From Manihot esculenta (lineage: Eukaryota; Streptophyta; Magnoliopsida; Malpighiales; Euphorbiaceae): a DNA stretch of 64,000 nucleotides. This document shows, in pieces, positions 48,395 through 59,664 of the stretch. The stretch spans positions 7,731,873 through 7,795,872 of the forward strand of contig NC_035171.2 in assembly GCF_001659605.2 (NCBI RefSeq), read 5' to 3'. A model generated the notes under the pieces. That model saw only the letters and a list, made by a program, of their open reading frames with translations. It ran no database searches and was not told the DNA's origin. Every line of letters starts with the position of its first letter. Within the stretch, counting starts at the first letter, position 1. A program made the position numbers and the translations under genes.

Positions 48395-50242
48395 CTTAGT
48401 CAGTATGGATGTTACCTTCCGAGAAACTGAATCCTACTTCAGTACCATCCACTCACCTCTTCAGGGGGAGAATAATGAGCAAGAAGAGGTGATCCCGAAT
48501 TTTGCGATTCTGGATAATATGGTTCAACTAGAGAGTTTGAATTCTAATAGACAGGGAGATGTCCAATCAGGGAGAAAGAATTGGTCGTTTGGATAAGTCA
48601 GATTTGAGAAGGTACTCAAGGAGAGACAAGGCAGAAGAAGAAGCCATTATGCAGTCTACTCAGAGTCAAGAATCTTCTTCTGGTGAGTTACCAAAAACTC
48701 TTGAATACTCCGATGACTTAAATAAACCTATTGCACTAAGAAAATGTGTCAGGTCTTGTACTAAACATCCTGTTTCTAACTTTATTTCTTATGAATCCTT
48801 GTCTCCTTCATATAGAGCCTTTGCCTTATCTATTTTCTCTATGTCTATTCCACAGGATTGGAAGAAAGCTCTCGCAGATTCTAAATGGAAGGAAGCAATG
48901 ATTGAAGAGATGAAAGCATTGGCTAAAAATGAGACTTGGGAGTTTGTCACTCTTCCACCTGGAAAGAAACTCGTTGGCTGTAAGTGGGTGTTCACAGTAA
49001 AGCACAAAGCTGATAGTACAATTGAACGATTTAAGGTCAGATTAGTTGCTAAAGGATTCACCAAAACTTATGGAATGGATTACCAATAGACATTTGCTCC
49101 AATTGTAAAAATGAACTTAATCCGAGTTCTGTTATCTTGCGCGACCAACTTGGATTGGGACTTGCAACAGTTTGATGTGAAGAATGTTTTCCTCCATGGA
49201 GATTTAGAGGAAGAAGTGTTTATGGAAATTTCTCCTGGATTTGCTAATGAGAAGACACAAGAAAATGTGTGTAGATTAAAAAAGGCTTTGTATGGGCTAA
49301 AACAATCTCCCAGAGCTTGGTTTAACAAGTTTAGCAGAGCCATGATGTCCTTTGGTTACCAACAAAACAATAATGATCACACTCTGTTTATCAAACATCA
49401 TAAGGGTAAGATCACTCTTATTGTGTATGTTGATGATATAGTGGTGACGGGTGATGACAAAAAGGAAATGGCTCAACTAAAGAGGTTGTTGGCAACAAAA
49501 AATCTAGAAAAACTGCAATCACAAGCTGGAAGCAGGAACTGGTGAGTCCGTGGATATTGGAAGATACCAGAGATTGGTAGGAAGGTTGATTTATCTCTCA
49601 CACACTCAACTGGATATAGCATATACTGTTAGCTTAGTCAGCCAATTCATGAATGACCCTCGCGAGACTCATATGCACGCTGTACTTCGCATCTTGAGAT
49701 ACCTAAAGTTTGTGCCAGGGAAAAGGCTTATTTACTCCAAACATGGTCACCTCAAAATTGAAGCTTTTGCAGATGTAGATTGGACAGGATCTCTCGGTGA
49801 CAGGAGATCCACCTCTGGCTACTGCACAATTGTGAGAGGGAACCTTGTCATCTGGAGGAGAAAAAATAAAGTGTTGTTGTTCGGTTAAGTGTGGAAGTAG
49901 AATACAGAGCAATGACCCAAGGTGTGTGTGAACTCTTATGGTTGCAGAAGTTATTGGAAGAGCTGAGATTGCCCAAGAGAGACAAGATAATCTTGTATTG
50001 TGACAATAAAGCTGCTATAAGTATAGTACAAAATCCAGTCTAATATAACCAGACGAAACACATTGAAATTGATCGGCACTTCATTAAAGAAAAATTAATA
50101 GACGGTGTCTTGAGTCTAATTCATGTAATTTCTAATGGACAACTTGCGGATATATTTACTAAAGGGCTCAACAACAAGATCTACCATAATTTGATTTGCA
50201 AGTTGGGCATGTGCGACATCTTTGCACCAACTTGAGGGGGAG
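48395..50242 (+). pseudogene. Copia polyprotein remnant: integrase tail, RT, RNase H
   Basis: Starts with the linker MDVTFRETESYFSTIHSPLQ, shifts frame near 48560, then gives the copia RT: WKEAMIEEMKALAKNETWEF, GCKWVFTVKHKADSTIERFK, a stop at 49087, FDVKNVFLHGDLEEEVFMEI, LYGLKQSPRAW and the catalytic YVDDIVVTGDD near 49426. A segment after the RT core is missing. RNase H follows with RYQRLVGRLIYLSHTQLDIA, FADVDWTGSLGDRRSTSGYC and, in another frame, CDNKAAISI and KHIEIDRHFIKEKL. There are several stops and frameshifts. RT and RNase H would copy element RNA into DNA; this copy cannot. Confidence 0.9.
50234..50242 (+). other. Polypurine tract of the copia element
   Basis: GAGGGGGAG directly before the 3' LTR, the primer for plus-strand DNA synthesis. 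Confidence 0.85.
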
Positions 50243-50452
50243 TGTTGACTTATTTGCTAATCTTAGCTGATTCTAAGGATATGATTTGATCTGATTAGGA
50301 TCCTTAATTATCTCTGTAATTATTATTTGATTATTTACTTCCTTTTTAGATATAATTCTTTGTATATAAATAGTCATGTAGACCAATTGTAAAGATAAAG
50401 AGTGAATATAAGAATACTCAAAATTTTCTCAAAATTTTCTCAAAATTCTTCA
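50243..50452 (+). mobile_element. 3' LTR of the copia element
   Basis: About 210 bp, TGTTGACTTATTTGC to AAATTCTTCA. It contains TATATAAATAG near 50364 and three copies of CAAAATTTTCT or a variant near its end. The sequence that follows matches the paralogous units at 57395 and 59840 exactly where the LTR stops, confirming the boundary. The 5' LTR is absent. Confidence 0.85.
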
Positions 50453-51756
50453 ATATGTTTATGCATGTTAAGGTATAAATACTACATATTCTGGTAGGGT
50501 TACTTTGTCATTAGGATTAATTATATTTAACTAATATTCATGTGTTATAAATTATAGGTTCTATGCCATGGATGATTGTGCTGTTCAGTTTGGATTTGGA
50601 ATTCATTTGAGGATGCTGGCAGCCCTGTGCTTATACTGTCATCTAATTCGGAAGTGGGTTAGTACAGATGGTGCCATTCATGCTTCATAAACATCAGTTC
50701 CCTTGGTTGCTCCATTATTAGGCGTGATTTATGGTGGAGAGCTGGTGAGTATTTTTCTATTGTTGATGGGTAATTGAGTTTTGTTCTTGCTTTCTCTCTA
50801 TGTCTAAGTTTATTTATATTTATGATTTTCATTTTTTTCTTTTCTATGTCTTGCTGTGATTTATTTTTTGTTTTGATTGGGAGATTCTGCTATGATAGTA
50901 AGTTAAGGATGTAACTAATGCTTCTCTAATTGTTTGCTTATTTTATTTGTTTTGAATGATTTGCATGTTTTTCATCCTACATTCTATTGTTTAACTGTGG
51001 TTTCGTTTATCTTTAATTTTTGTGCATTTTAAGTTTTCTTTTGTTTTATTATCTATTTTTTCCTTGGAGGTTCATAGGTTGTTTATTTTCTTATTCTTTT
51101 TCATGTTTTCTTCCCTTCCTTTTGTCATCATTTTCTTCTTGGCTTTTGTGGTTGTTCTACTGTTTAAAATTGTTGAATCCCACATCGGTTGTGGAAAGGG
51201 GTAATGTGCCCCCTATATGAGTCATAGGCAATCCTCCCCCTTGAGCTAGCTTTTGGGGTGAGTTAGGCCTGGCCCAAATTTAACTAAAATTACAAAATTT
51301 CTATTCCACTGTGATCTAGTGTGTCTATGCTTATGGTCTTTGCTCTTTAGTTTACCTATTGTGGCTTGATTTATCTTTAATTTGCCAAATTTCTGAAAAA
51401 TTTCTAACAAAACTTTTGTTATATTTGTGTAGTTACACAATTCATTACCATTAAAATACTTTGGTTTAGCAATGGGATATAGTAATGTAAATTACTTTGG
51501 TTTTTCAGGCGACTGAGCTTCACATATTAATACTTTGCATTTCATATATTGGAGGGTTGTTTTTGCATACGTAAAGGTGCAGCCAATTTTATATGTTTCC
51601 CAAAAAAAAGACAGTTAGAAGATGCTTTTATGTATATATTTATCAAGTGATATGGCCTTTGCAACTTTTAAATCTGCTTCAGTTAGATATGTTAAAGGCA
51701 TGCAGCTGCTAGCTTTAGAAATTTGTATATTTGTAGTGCACATAGAAGCTCAATGG
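50453..51756 (+). pseudogene. Unidentified gene-like unit, copy A
   Basis: Parallel to 57395-58871 and 59840-61468. Exon-like block: after a TTATAG acceptor near 50550 the frame reads FYAMDDCAVQFGFGIHLRML then KWVSTDGAIHAS, a TAA, VPLVAPLLGVIYGGEL, then G|GTGAGT. About 460 bp present in the other copies is deleted after 51450, removing a second exon-like block, and a short LTR is inserted at 51171. I do not recognise the protein. The stop in the block is shared by all copies. Confidence 0.5.
51171..51284 (+). mobile_element. Short solo LTR (TRIM or copia type)
   Basis: TGTTGAATCCCACATCGG start and GGCCCAAATTTAACT end, absent from copies B and C, which run straight through the site. Flanks share TAAAAT or AAAAT. 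The start motif is widespread in small plant LTRs. The end lacks the expected terminal CA. Confidence 0.6.
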
Positions 51757-54389
51757 CAATGTTTGTTGGACGCATGCCATCAAGACTTGCCAAATATTAC
51801 ATCACTAGTTAATTATTCTTGCATATACCAAAAATTATATGCAATGAAATCATATATCCCATTAAAACCACCAATTTTATAAAAATTTAATTTAATAAAT
51901 TTTATTTTTAAAAATTTTTAATTTAAAAAATTTTCATTATATATAAAAATAAGAAATAAAATAATCAATAATTTTATAATAATTTATTTGAATTATTTTC
52001 TTGTGAAATTATTTATAATAAATCGATAAATAATAATTTATTATTTGAGATTTGATTTCATTAAAATATCGGTTCTTACTGTCTATACTCTAGGTTAACA
52101 GTTTTTTTTTTTAATTTCAATAATTTAGTTTACTATAAAATTTTCTTTGTTAGTAAAATAATTATTAAAAAATAATATACCTTTTTCATTGAAAAAAATA
52201 GTTAGTAATAGTCTCATTGATAATATGCTTTACTGAAATTTTAAATTTTGCTATATTATGATTCACAATTGTTTTTTTTATATAGTAATATTTATAACAA
52301 ACAAATAATTATGGGAAGTTTTTTAATATCATTTCCAAGAAAAATTTTGGAAAAGATGTTACATTTTTATACAATATGATGGAAATTATAATTTTATCTA
52401 AAATTTTTTAAATTTAAAACTTGTTTATAATTTATAAGTATTACAGTGTTTCATTTAAATTATTTCTAAAATTAAATCGTATTCCTTTTAAGTAAAGATT
52501 TAATTTAAGTAAAATCAAACTCATTTTTATTTTCTGAATTTAATTCAAAATTTTTATGTGCTATTAAAAACATTTACATACTTTTAGGCAATTTTTATAT
52601 ATTTGAGTGATTATGAGTTTTACATTTAGGTAATTGTAATTATAGAACTAATTATAATAAATATTTAAATAATTTTTAAAATGTATAACTATTTAAACAT
52701 AAGTTCAATAACTAATTATATATAGGATTTGATTGTAAGAACATATTTATAGTAGGGATACAGAAAAGTTATTTTTTATGACATTTCATTAATTATTATT
52801 AAAATAATTATTAATTATTAAAATAATTAATAACTATTAAAATAATTAATAATAGACAACATAACATGTTATTTTTATTTTTATACTTCTTTCTATTTAA
52901 TTAAAATTGATATTTTAGATTTTAGACTGTATAATTTAATTTAAATTAATTATGTCTTTACACCTCTAATGCTTTAGAGAAAAATATTTATATTAATATT
53001 AGTAAAAATTAATAATATTAAAATTAGTTAATTATGATTTATTCGGTAGATAATAACATAATATTCATTCAAAACACTTAAATTTGAATCTCCATATCCT
53101 GATCTCTTACTTAAAAAAATAAAAATACATTTATATATATAACATGTGATTAGCAAAGCAATCATTATGAGTGATTGCACTCTTGTGAAATTAAAGTTTT
53201 GTTTAGAATAATTTAATTTTAATAAAATTTATATTTTATATGATTTTATAATTTTTTAAAAAAAAATGTTTTTTTTTCTCATTTTAAACAAGAATATTGA
53301 GAAAAAAAATTGTATTGAAATGCTTATAAAATCTTTAATTTGAAAAGAAGCATGGAAAATCACAAAACTTTCACCCCCCAATGTGGCTAACTAGTCAACT
53401 AGCTTTCTCTAATCTTAACCACCAATCGATACCAAAATTTTAGTCGTCCATCATGATTTGGTCAATTGAGGTCTAAGGTTTAATGAGTTATTTTATTTTA
53501 TTTTATTATTTTACAAAAATTTAAGTAGTTAAAAATATTCAATTTTATCTTTTCTTTTAAGCAAATTAATCGTATATTAAGAAAAAAAGGAAAAATATCA
53601 AGAAAAAGCCAAGAATATACAGAACTAATTTTGGTGAGTTGACAGTTTCAATATATTACATAGGTAGCAAAGAGTAAGGGCGAAGAGGTAATGACACTTA
53701 AAAAAGTTAACTTATTTAGAACTACGTAAATAATTTTATATTATGCTAATGTCTCTTGGATTTAATCATAGTGTAGTTAAATTAATTAGAATTTATTTTA
53801 TTTTATTTTATTTCGATGGATTAAATATTAATAAAATTACAGAGTATTTAATTTTAATACGTATAAAAATAATACTCACTTATTATTATATTATTAAAAA
53901 TTTATTGAGAAATCAAATCAATTTAATTTTAGAGATATAAATCAGAGGTATTCTTATGTTTAATTATACTTAAATAAATTATTAATGATATTTAGATGTA
54001 TACGTAATAGGTATTCTTAGCTGTCCGAATTCTAGTCCTAACCTCCCAATAAAAAGGAAAAATGTGTACACATGTCATTCAAATAAAGCTTCAAACCCTT
54101 AATTATTTCCCTTCCCCTGGATTAGAAAAAGAAACAATATTATAATATATTTTTGAAAGAACAGATAAAAATTGAATAAAAAAATGATAGGATATCATAC
54201 TCTATAAATAGAATGAAGAAAATGAATTCAGAGAATTTAATGAGTATTAGAGAATAATGTTCTTAACAGGTTTAAAATTTCTTATTTTTATAATATTGGG
54301 GAAGGATGATAATTTTTTTAAAAACTTATATATTTAAAAATACTTTTCAAATACATTATTTACCCAATAAATAATTAATATATTAAAAA
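51757..54389. other. AT-rich intergenic sequence
   Basis: No convincing gene. There is a good TATA match CTATAAATAGA near 54205 with no ORF downstream, and a run of ATTATTAAAATAATTA palindromic units near 52790-52850. Short ORFs, such as one near 53743, are AT-rich chance frames. Confidence 0.5.
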
Positions 54390-55057
54390 ATTTTATAAAC
54401 TCGAGTTTGAGCTCTACCTCGACTCGAACTCTAATATTTAGATCAAACTTGACTCAAAAATTAAATACGATAATCGAGTTCGATTCGAATTCGACTCGTG
54501 AAAAATTCGTTTAAACTAATAATGAATCTAATTCAAACTTAAACTCGATTAAAAAGCTCATTTAAACTAATAACGAGTTTAATTCAAGTTCGAGCTCGAA
54601 AACTCAATTAAAAAATTTATTAATAAAATTTAATTAATTGAAATTTTTAAATATTAAAATTTTAAACTAAAAGGTCAAAAGAGATTTTAATAAAATTAAA
54701 TATAATTTAATTAAACTATATTGTAATCAAATCCTTAATTTAAAGTAGAATAGAAAGCGAAATCTTTATTTATAGAGTTTCACCCCTTCATCTCTATAAG
54801 TTTCCGACGTGGGATAGGGGATATTATTTTAGTAACCTTCAATATCTCTTAACGAGTCTGTTCTCGAGTTTCTTAACGAGTCAATTCGCGAATTTTAACG
54901 AGCCGAATACTACTAAATTCAAGTTTGGCTCGTTTAATAAATGAGTCTAAAAATTAAATTCGAGTTCTGCTCATTTAGAAATCGAATCTAGGCCAATCAA
55001 GTTTTTATCGAGTCGAATCTCAAATAATTCACGAATAATTTAGTTCATTTACAGCCA
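54390..55057. mobile_element. Degenerate hAT-like non-autonomous element
   Basis: Both arms are rich in CTCGA, GAGCTC and GAATTCGA motifs (CTCGAGTTTGAGCTC near 54402, GATTCGAATTCGACTCG near 54482, CGAGTCGAATCTC near 55010). The right end, read on the minus strand, gives GGCTGTAAATGAAC, the terminal style of a common dicot hAT family. No transposase. Ends and TSD are not clear. Confidence 0.4.
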
Positions 55058-56460
55058 CATTAAAATTAAATTAAAAGCTGAATTACAAGTAGAAGAATAA
55101 CTATTAATCATATGAACAAGATCAGTCAAACTATATTATAGAATGTTGAATAAACCTTCATGGAGATTGAAATTGAAATGTCAGTTGTCTAAATTTTCTT
55201 ATTTGAAATTGGATGATCTACTCAAATTAAGGATTGTTGGGTCCTCGATACATCAAAAATACGTAATATTAGATTTTTTTGAATGATTATCAATTTGATT
55301 TTTCAAACTTTTTTCTTAAATATCTCTCCATTCCATTTAGAAAATTCGACCTTATTGTAAGGATCATATTACACTAAATATTATATTTGATTAGTGAAAC
55401 TAATTTTTTATAGAATTATTATTTTTTTAAAAGATTGATCCCCTTTGTTCAAAACTTGATGGCAAAGTTAATGTAAAATCAATTTGAAATATTCAATTTA
55501 GTAACTCAATTTAATACTAGGTATATTAATTTATAAATTTATAATATATATAAAAATATAAATTTATAATTTTGTATATTATAAACAAAAATACAATATA
55601 ACTGAAAATAAAATATTTAATTTAATATTTAAAATATAATTAAGAATTATCATATATAAAACCGTGGAACGAGTGTTCATATGACATATAACAAGAATTT
55701 TAACTTGTTTTTTACTGCACTTAGCTCTAACCTCTTATTTACAGTTTGTTTGTGAAAAAATATTTATATTTAAAAAATAAAAAAAATTCTTTTTTATAAA
55801 AATATTTTTTAATGAGATAAATTATTTTTTATTATTTAATTTTAATTTAACCTTTTATTTACAGTTTGTTTGTGAAAAAATATTTATATTTAAAACATAA
55901 AAAAGATTTTTATAAAAAAATATTTTTTAACGAGATAAATTATTTTTTTATTATTTAATTTTAATTTAAAAAATAAAATTTATTAATAAATTTATATATA
56001 AAAGTGGTGTGGAAAATAGCTTGAAGAGAAAGTTATTTTTTCTTAAAATGAATTTTTTTAGAAAAATATTTTTTATTAACTAAATTATTTAAATGTTTAA
56101 ATATTAAAAAATATAAAAAATATTTTTTATGAAATAAACGGAACTTAAAAATTAAAAAATATCGTAAGTAACCTATTATGTAATATATAATTTTATACTT
56201 AGTTCAATAACTATAGAAGGTAAAAAAGCTAAATTTAGCTTTGAGCTATTAACCAGATAAAAAATATAAAATTTAATTTCTTTTATTTAAAAATGTCTTT
56301 GGACTATAATTAAAAGGTCAAATAAAAATATGCTTCATCCGATCTATTTTGCATCATTTTAAATAAATTTAATTTTTAATAATAATTTATAGATATTTTT
56401 AAACTGAAAAATAAAATTTAATATTTTTCACATTTATAAATATAAATTTAACCTTTTAGC
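55058..56460. repeat. AT-rich sequence; first part paralogous to 63.0-63.6 kb
   Basis: 55120-55700 resembles 63000-63600 (landmarks ATTATAGAATGTTGAATAAA, TTTGATTTTTCAAACTTT, AAATATTCAATTTAGTAACT). No coding content. Confidence 0.6.
55732..55969. repeat. Tandem duplication of about 120 bp
   Basis: Two adjacent units each starting TATTTACAGTTTGTTTGTGA and ending TTATTTAATTTTAATTTA. They differ by a few bases and small indels. Confidence 0.85.
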
Positions 56461-56482
56461 GAATTGAAAATTAAACTAAAGC

Positions 56483-56510
56483 TGGGCCGTATAGAGAACT
56501 TTTCTGGGCT
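56483..56510 (+). promoter_or_regulatory. Two TGGGCY (site II) boxes
   Basis: TGGGCC at 56483-56488 and TGGGCT at 56505-56510, shortly upstream of a TATA-like TATTTAAAG. Paired TGGGCY boxes are typical of plant housekeeping promoters bound by TCP factors (family knowledge). Confidence 0.5.
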
Positions 56511-56520
56511 GGCCTACTTC

Positions 56521-56529
56521 TATTTAAAG
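56521..56529 (+). promoter_or_regulatory. TATA-like box of unit B
   Basis: TATTTAAAG followed about 25 bases later by a CT-rich stretch (CTCTCCCTTGCTCGCTCGCT), as expected for a plant transcription start. Confidence 0.5.
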
Positions 56530-57215
56530 CCTATATTTCTGCTACTCTTATTCTCTCCCTTGCTCGCTCGCTATAGATGTAAAACAACAGCGTTTTTCTT
56601 CATAGCTTTGTTCGTTTCCCTTCCTTTCCTTTCTCCTCTCAATTTATATCTCTTTTATTGGCCATTGTTTTGCCCTATGCTTCCTATTTTCCTTCAATTC
56701 CTGCGATTCAGTTTTCCTTCGTTTGATTTGAGAATGCACGTATGCTATTTTCACCATCTCTTTCTTCTCTTTGCTATATTAGTTTTGATGTTAAATTGAG
56801 GTGTTTTCTCTTTTAGAGGTGCCGAGTGGTGGATTCAACACTTTAGGAACTCTCTTTCCCTTCCAAGTCGGGTGCCATTTATCAGTTGTAAGAATTATGA
56901 ATTCCTTGGTATGTTTGGCTATTCAGTTACTGATAAACTGGATGCTCTTTTTCTATATTGATTTTTGGATTGCTAATTGTTTGAATTTTTTACTTTCAGT
57001 TTCATAATTCATTTAGATTCTGAGTCATTTTGGGCTAAATGCAGTTTAAATGTACTAAGAGTCATTTGGATTTGAGAAATTGATGAAACTGTGAACTGTG
57101 TTTTAGGAAGAGCATTGAAAGAGCTCGGTTATGAAGTGAAATCAGATGTAATGTTCATTTAATCAATTTTTTCTTGGATATATATGTAAATCTTAAAATC
57201 AGTATGAGCTAGTAT
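56530..57215 (+). other. Presumed 5' leader and first exons of unit B
   Basis: A CT-rich leader, then after CTCTTTTAG near 56816 an exon-like block that can read GAEWWIQHFRNSLSLPSRVP and stops at a GTAAGA donor near 56888. Near 57105 another block can read GRALKELGYEVKSD. Neither is recognised. Copies A and C do not contain this part, so only unit B keeps a promoter. Confidence 0.4.
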
Positions 57216-58871
57216 TTTGGAATGCTTTTAGCTCTTCAGAGCTATATCTGGAGCAATTTGTCACAAAAGCTATCATAATAAACTCTTAAAAGGACAAGCG
57301 AACTTTGAATTTTTGATGTTGTATATATGCTTGCTATATTCCATTTACTTTCACTCTTCTTGGTTAGTGTGTTCAGTTAACATACCTTTTACTATATGTT
57401 TATGCATGTTAAGGTATAAATACTACATGTTCTGGTAGGGTTACTTTGTCATTAGGATTAATTATATTTAACTAATATTCATGTGTTATAAATTATAGGT
57501 TCTATGCCATGGATGATTGTGCTGTTCAGTTTGGATTTGGAATTCTTTGGAGGATGCTGGAAGCCCTGTGCTTATACTGTCATCTAATTTGGAAGTGGGT
57601 TAGTACTGATGGTGCCATTCATGCTTCATAAACATCAGTTCCCTTGGTTGCTCCATTATTAGGCGTGATTTATGGTGGAGAGCTGGTGAGTATTTTTCTA
57701 GTGTTGATGGGTAATTGAGTTTTGTTCTTGCTTTCTCTCTATGTATAAGTTTATTTATATTTATGATTTTCATTTTTTTTTCTTTTCTATGTCTTGCTGT
57801 GATTTATTGTTTGTTTTGATTGGGAGATTCTGCTATGATAGGTAAGTTGAGGATGTAACTAATGCTTCTCTAATTGTTTGCTTATTTTATTTGTTTTGAA
57901 TGATTTGCATGTTTTTTATCCTCTATTCTGGTGTTTAACTGTGGTTTTGTTTATCTTTAATTTTTGAACATTTTAAGTTTTCTTTTGTTTTATTATCTAT
58001 TTTTTCCTTAGAGGTTCATGGGTTGTTTATTTTCTTATTATTTTTCATGATTTCTTCCCTTCCTTTTGTCATCATTTTCTTCTTGGCTTTTGTGGTTGTT
58101 CTACTGATTAAAATTACAAAATTTTTATTCACTGTGATCTAGTGTGTCTATGCTTCTGGCCTTTGCTCTTTAGTTTACCTATTGTGGCTTGATTTATCTT
58201 TAATTTGCGAAATTTCTGAAAAATTTCTTACAGAACTTTTGTTATATTTGTGTATTTACGCAATTCATTACCATTGTTATTCCTTTTAAAATGCAATGCT
58301 GTCTTTTTTTTTCGTCATGTTTTTTTTGCCTAGACTTTTTGTTGGTCGTAAGTTGCTGCTAAATGTGTGCAAGGAGATATTTCAAATACATTTGCTTCTT
58401 ATGGTATGGTGTATTGGATGCATGACTTACCTATAACAAAATTTTATATGCTCAATATCCTTGCTTTTGTTTCTTTCAGGATGCTTCTTCTCTAGTATGA
58501 TTATCAGAAAAAGACGAGAAGCATCTTAAATTGAATCATGTCTCCAAAATTATATATGGAGTTATGGACGACATACTGTAAGTTTATTTCTATTAAGATT
58601 TATGCAGCTTTATATGTTACATACTGTAGTAACATGTTGATTATAGATCAGAGGAGTTTGAAACACATTTCATTTTGTACCTTGTATAGGTTTTTATCAT
58701 CCTCATCATTTGCAGTTTAAGCTGGCTTCTTATCTTAAGCAATGGGATATAGTAATGTAAATTACTTTGGTTTTTCAGGCGATTGAGCTTCACATATTAA
58801 TACTTTGCATTTCATATATTGGAGGGTTGTTTTTGCACACGTAAAGGTGCAGCCAATTTTATATGTTCCCC
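57216..58871 (+). pseudogene. Unidentified gene-like unit, copy B (most complete)
   Basis: Three exon-like blocks with splice signals: near 57509-57687 (FYAMDDCAVQFGFGIL, KWVSTDGAIHAS, stop, VPLVAPLLGVIYGGEL); near 58480-58579 after TTTCTTTCAG (DASSLV, TGA, LSEKDEKHLKLNHVSKIIYG, MDDIL, then GTAAGT); and near 58780 after TTTTTCAG. The frames of the first two blocks join in phase, which argues for a real ancestral gene. Both carry stops, and the stops recur in the other copies. No family is recognised. It is cut at its 3' end by an LTR fragment. Confidence 0.55.
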
Positions 58872-59664
58872 AATGTGCCCGGCCCTCGACGGGACTCCCC
58901 AGGACTTCCTCTTAAACATAACATAGTGCCAGGACGCGTGGAATGGGCAGCCCTGGACTTGCTTAACCGTCATAACATATTGTATCATCTCGAGGGCTAA
59001 TGGGTCATTCAATATCCATCCACATCAACATTAAATTATGCAATGCATCATATTCGTGAATTCTAATGCAATACAACATATTACATATATGGCATTCATG
59101 ATGCATGAACATGATTAAAAGTTTATTTGCTTTGAAGTAAAAAGAGTTGTGTTCTACTCACCTCTGGCTGACGCTGGACTAACTCTGAAGCAGCTAACTC
59201 ACTACTGATTCCCTCGGTTCCTCAGGTCCGATCCTACACAGGTGAACTCAAATGAGGGACTAAACATACTCTATAAGGATTCTAAACAATTCTTCAAAAA
59301 TACCCTAAAACATCATTAAACATGCATTGAAAACAGCCAAAGAAAGGCTGAACAGGGGACTTTCGGCGGCAGGTTCGGCGGCCTAAGGTCCCTCCAGATC
59401 TGAAAGTCGAGCACTTTCGGGGGCAAGGTTCGGCGGCCGAAAGCTTTCACAGATCCGAAAGTCACTAACTTTCGAGGGCAGGTTCGGCGGCCGAAACTCC
59501 CCTCCAAAGCCGAAAGTCCAACTTTCAGAGACGAGTTTAGGCGGCCAAAACTGCCTCCACAGGCAGGTTCGACGGGCGAACCTAGGTTCGACGGCCGAAC
59601 CTTGCTTCGGCGGCCAAACCTTGCTTCGGTTGCCAAACCTGGATTCTCCTGGGTGGCCGAACCT
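58872..59664 (-). mobile_element. Truncated LTR of the palindrome-rich gypsy family
   Basis: Matches the solo LTR at 26212-28435 from the AATGTGCCCGGCCC landmark (near 26822) through the TTCGGCGGCCGAA cluster, in the same orientation. Both LTR termini are missing and there is no target duplication. It sits exactly between gene-like units B and C. Confidence 0.85.

Noticed and set aside
53743..53940. 65-codon ORF in AT-rich DNA
   Set aside because: Composed almost only of Ile, Leu, Asn, Tyr and Lys codons as expected from AT-rich chance sequence; no promoter or similarity.
54203..54213. Good TATA box match CTATAAATAGA
   Set aside because: No gene, leader or conserved downstream sequence follows, so it is kept only as a note in the intergenic entry.
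56464..56799. 111-codon hydrophobic ORF
   Set aside because: It runs through the TGGGCY boxes, TATA-like box and CT-rich leader of unit B, so it is chance reading of promoter and 5' UTR.
58538..58720. 60-codon ORF beginning MSPKLYMELWTTYCKF, similar in copy C
   Set aside because: The similarity follows from the DNA duplication; it reads across a splice donor (GTAAGT) and the two copies diverge in frame at the end. The alternative frame matches the exon phase better.
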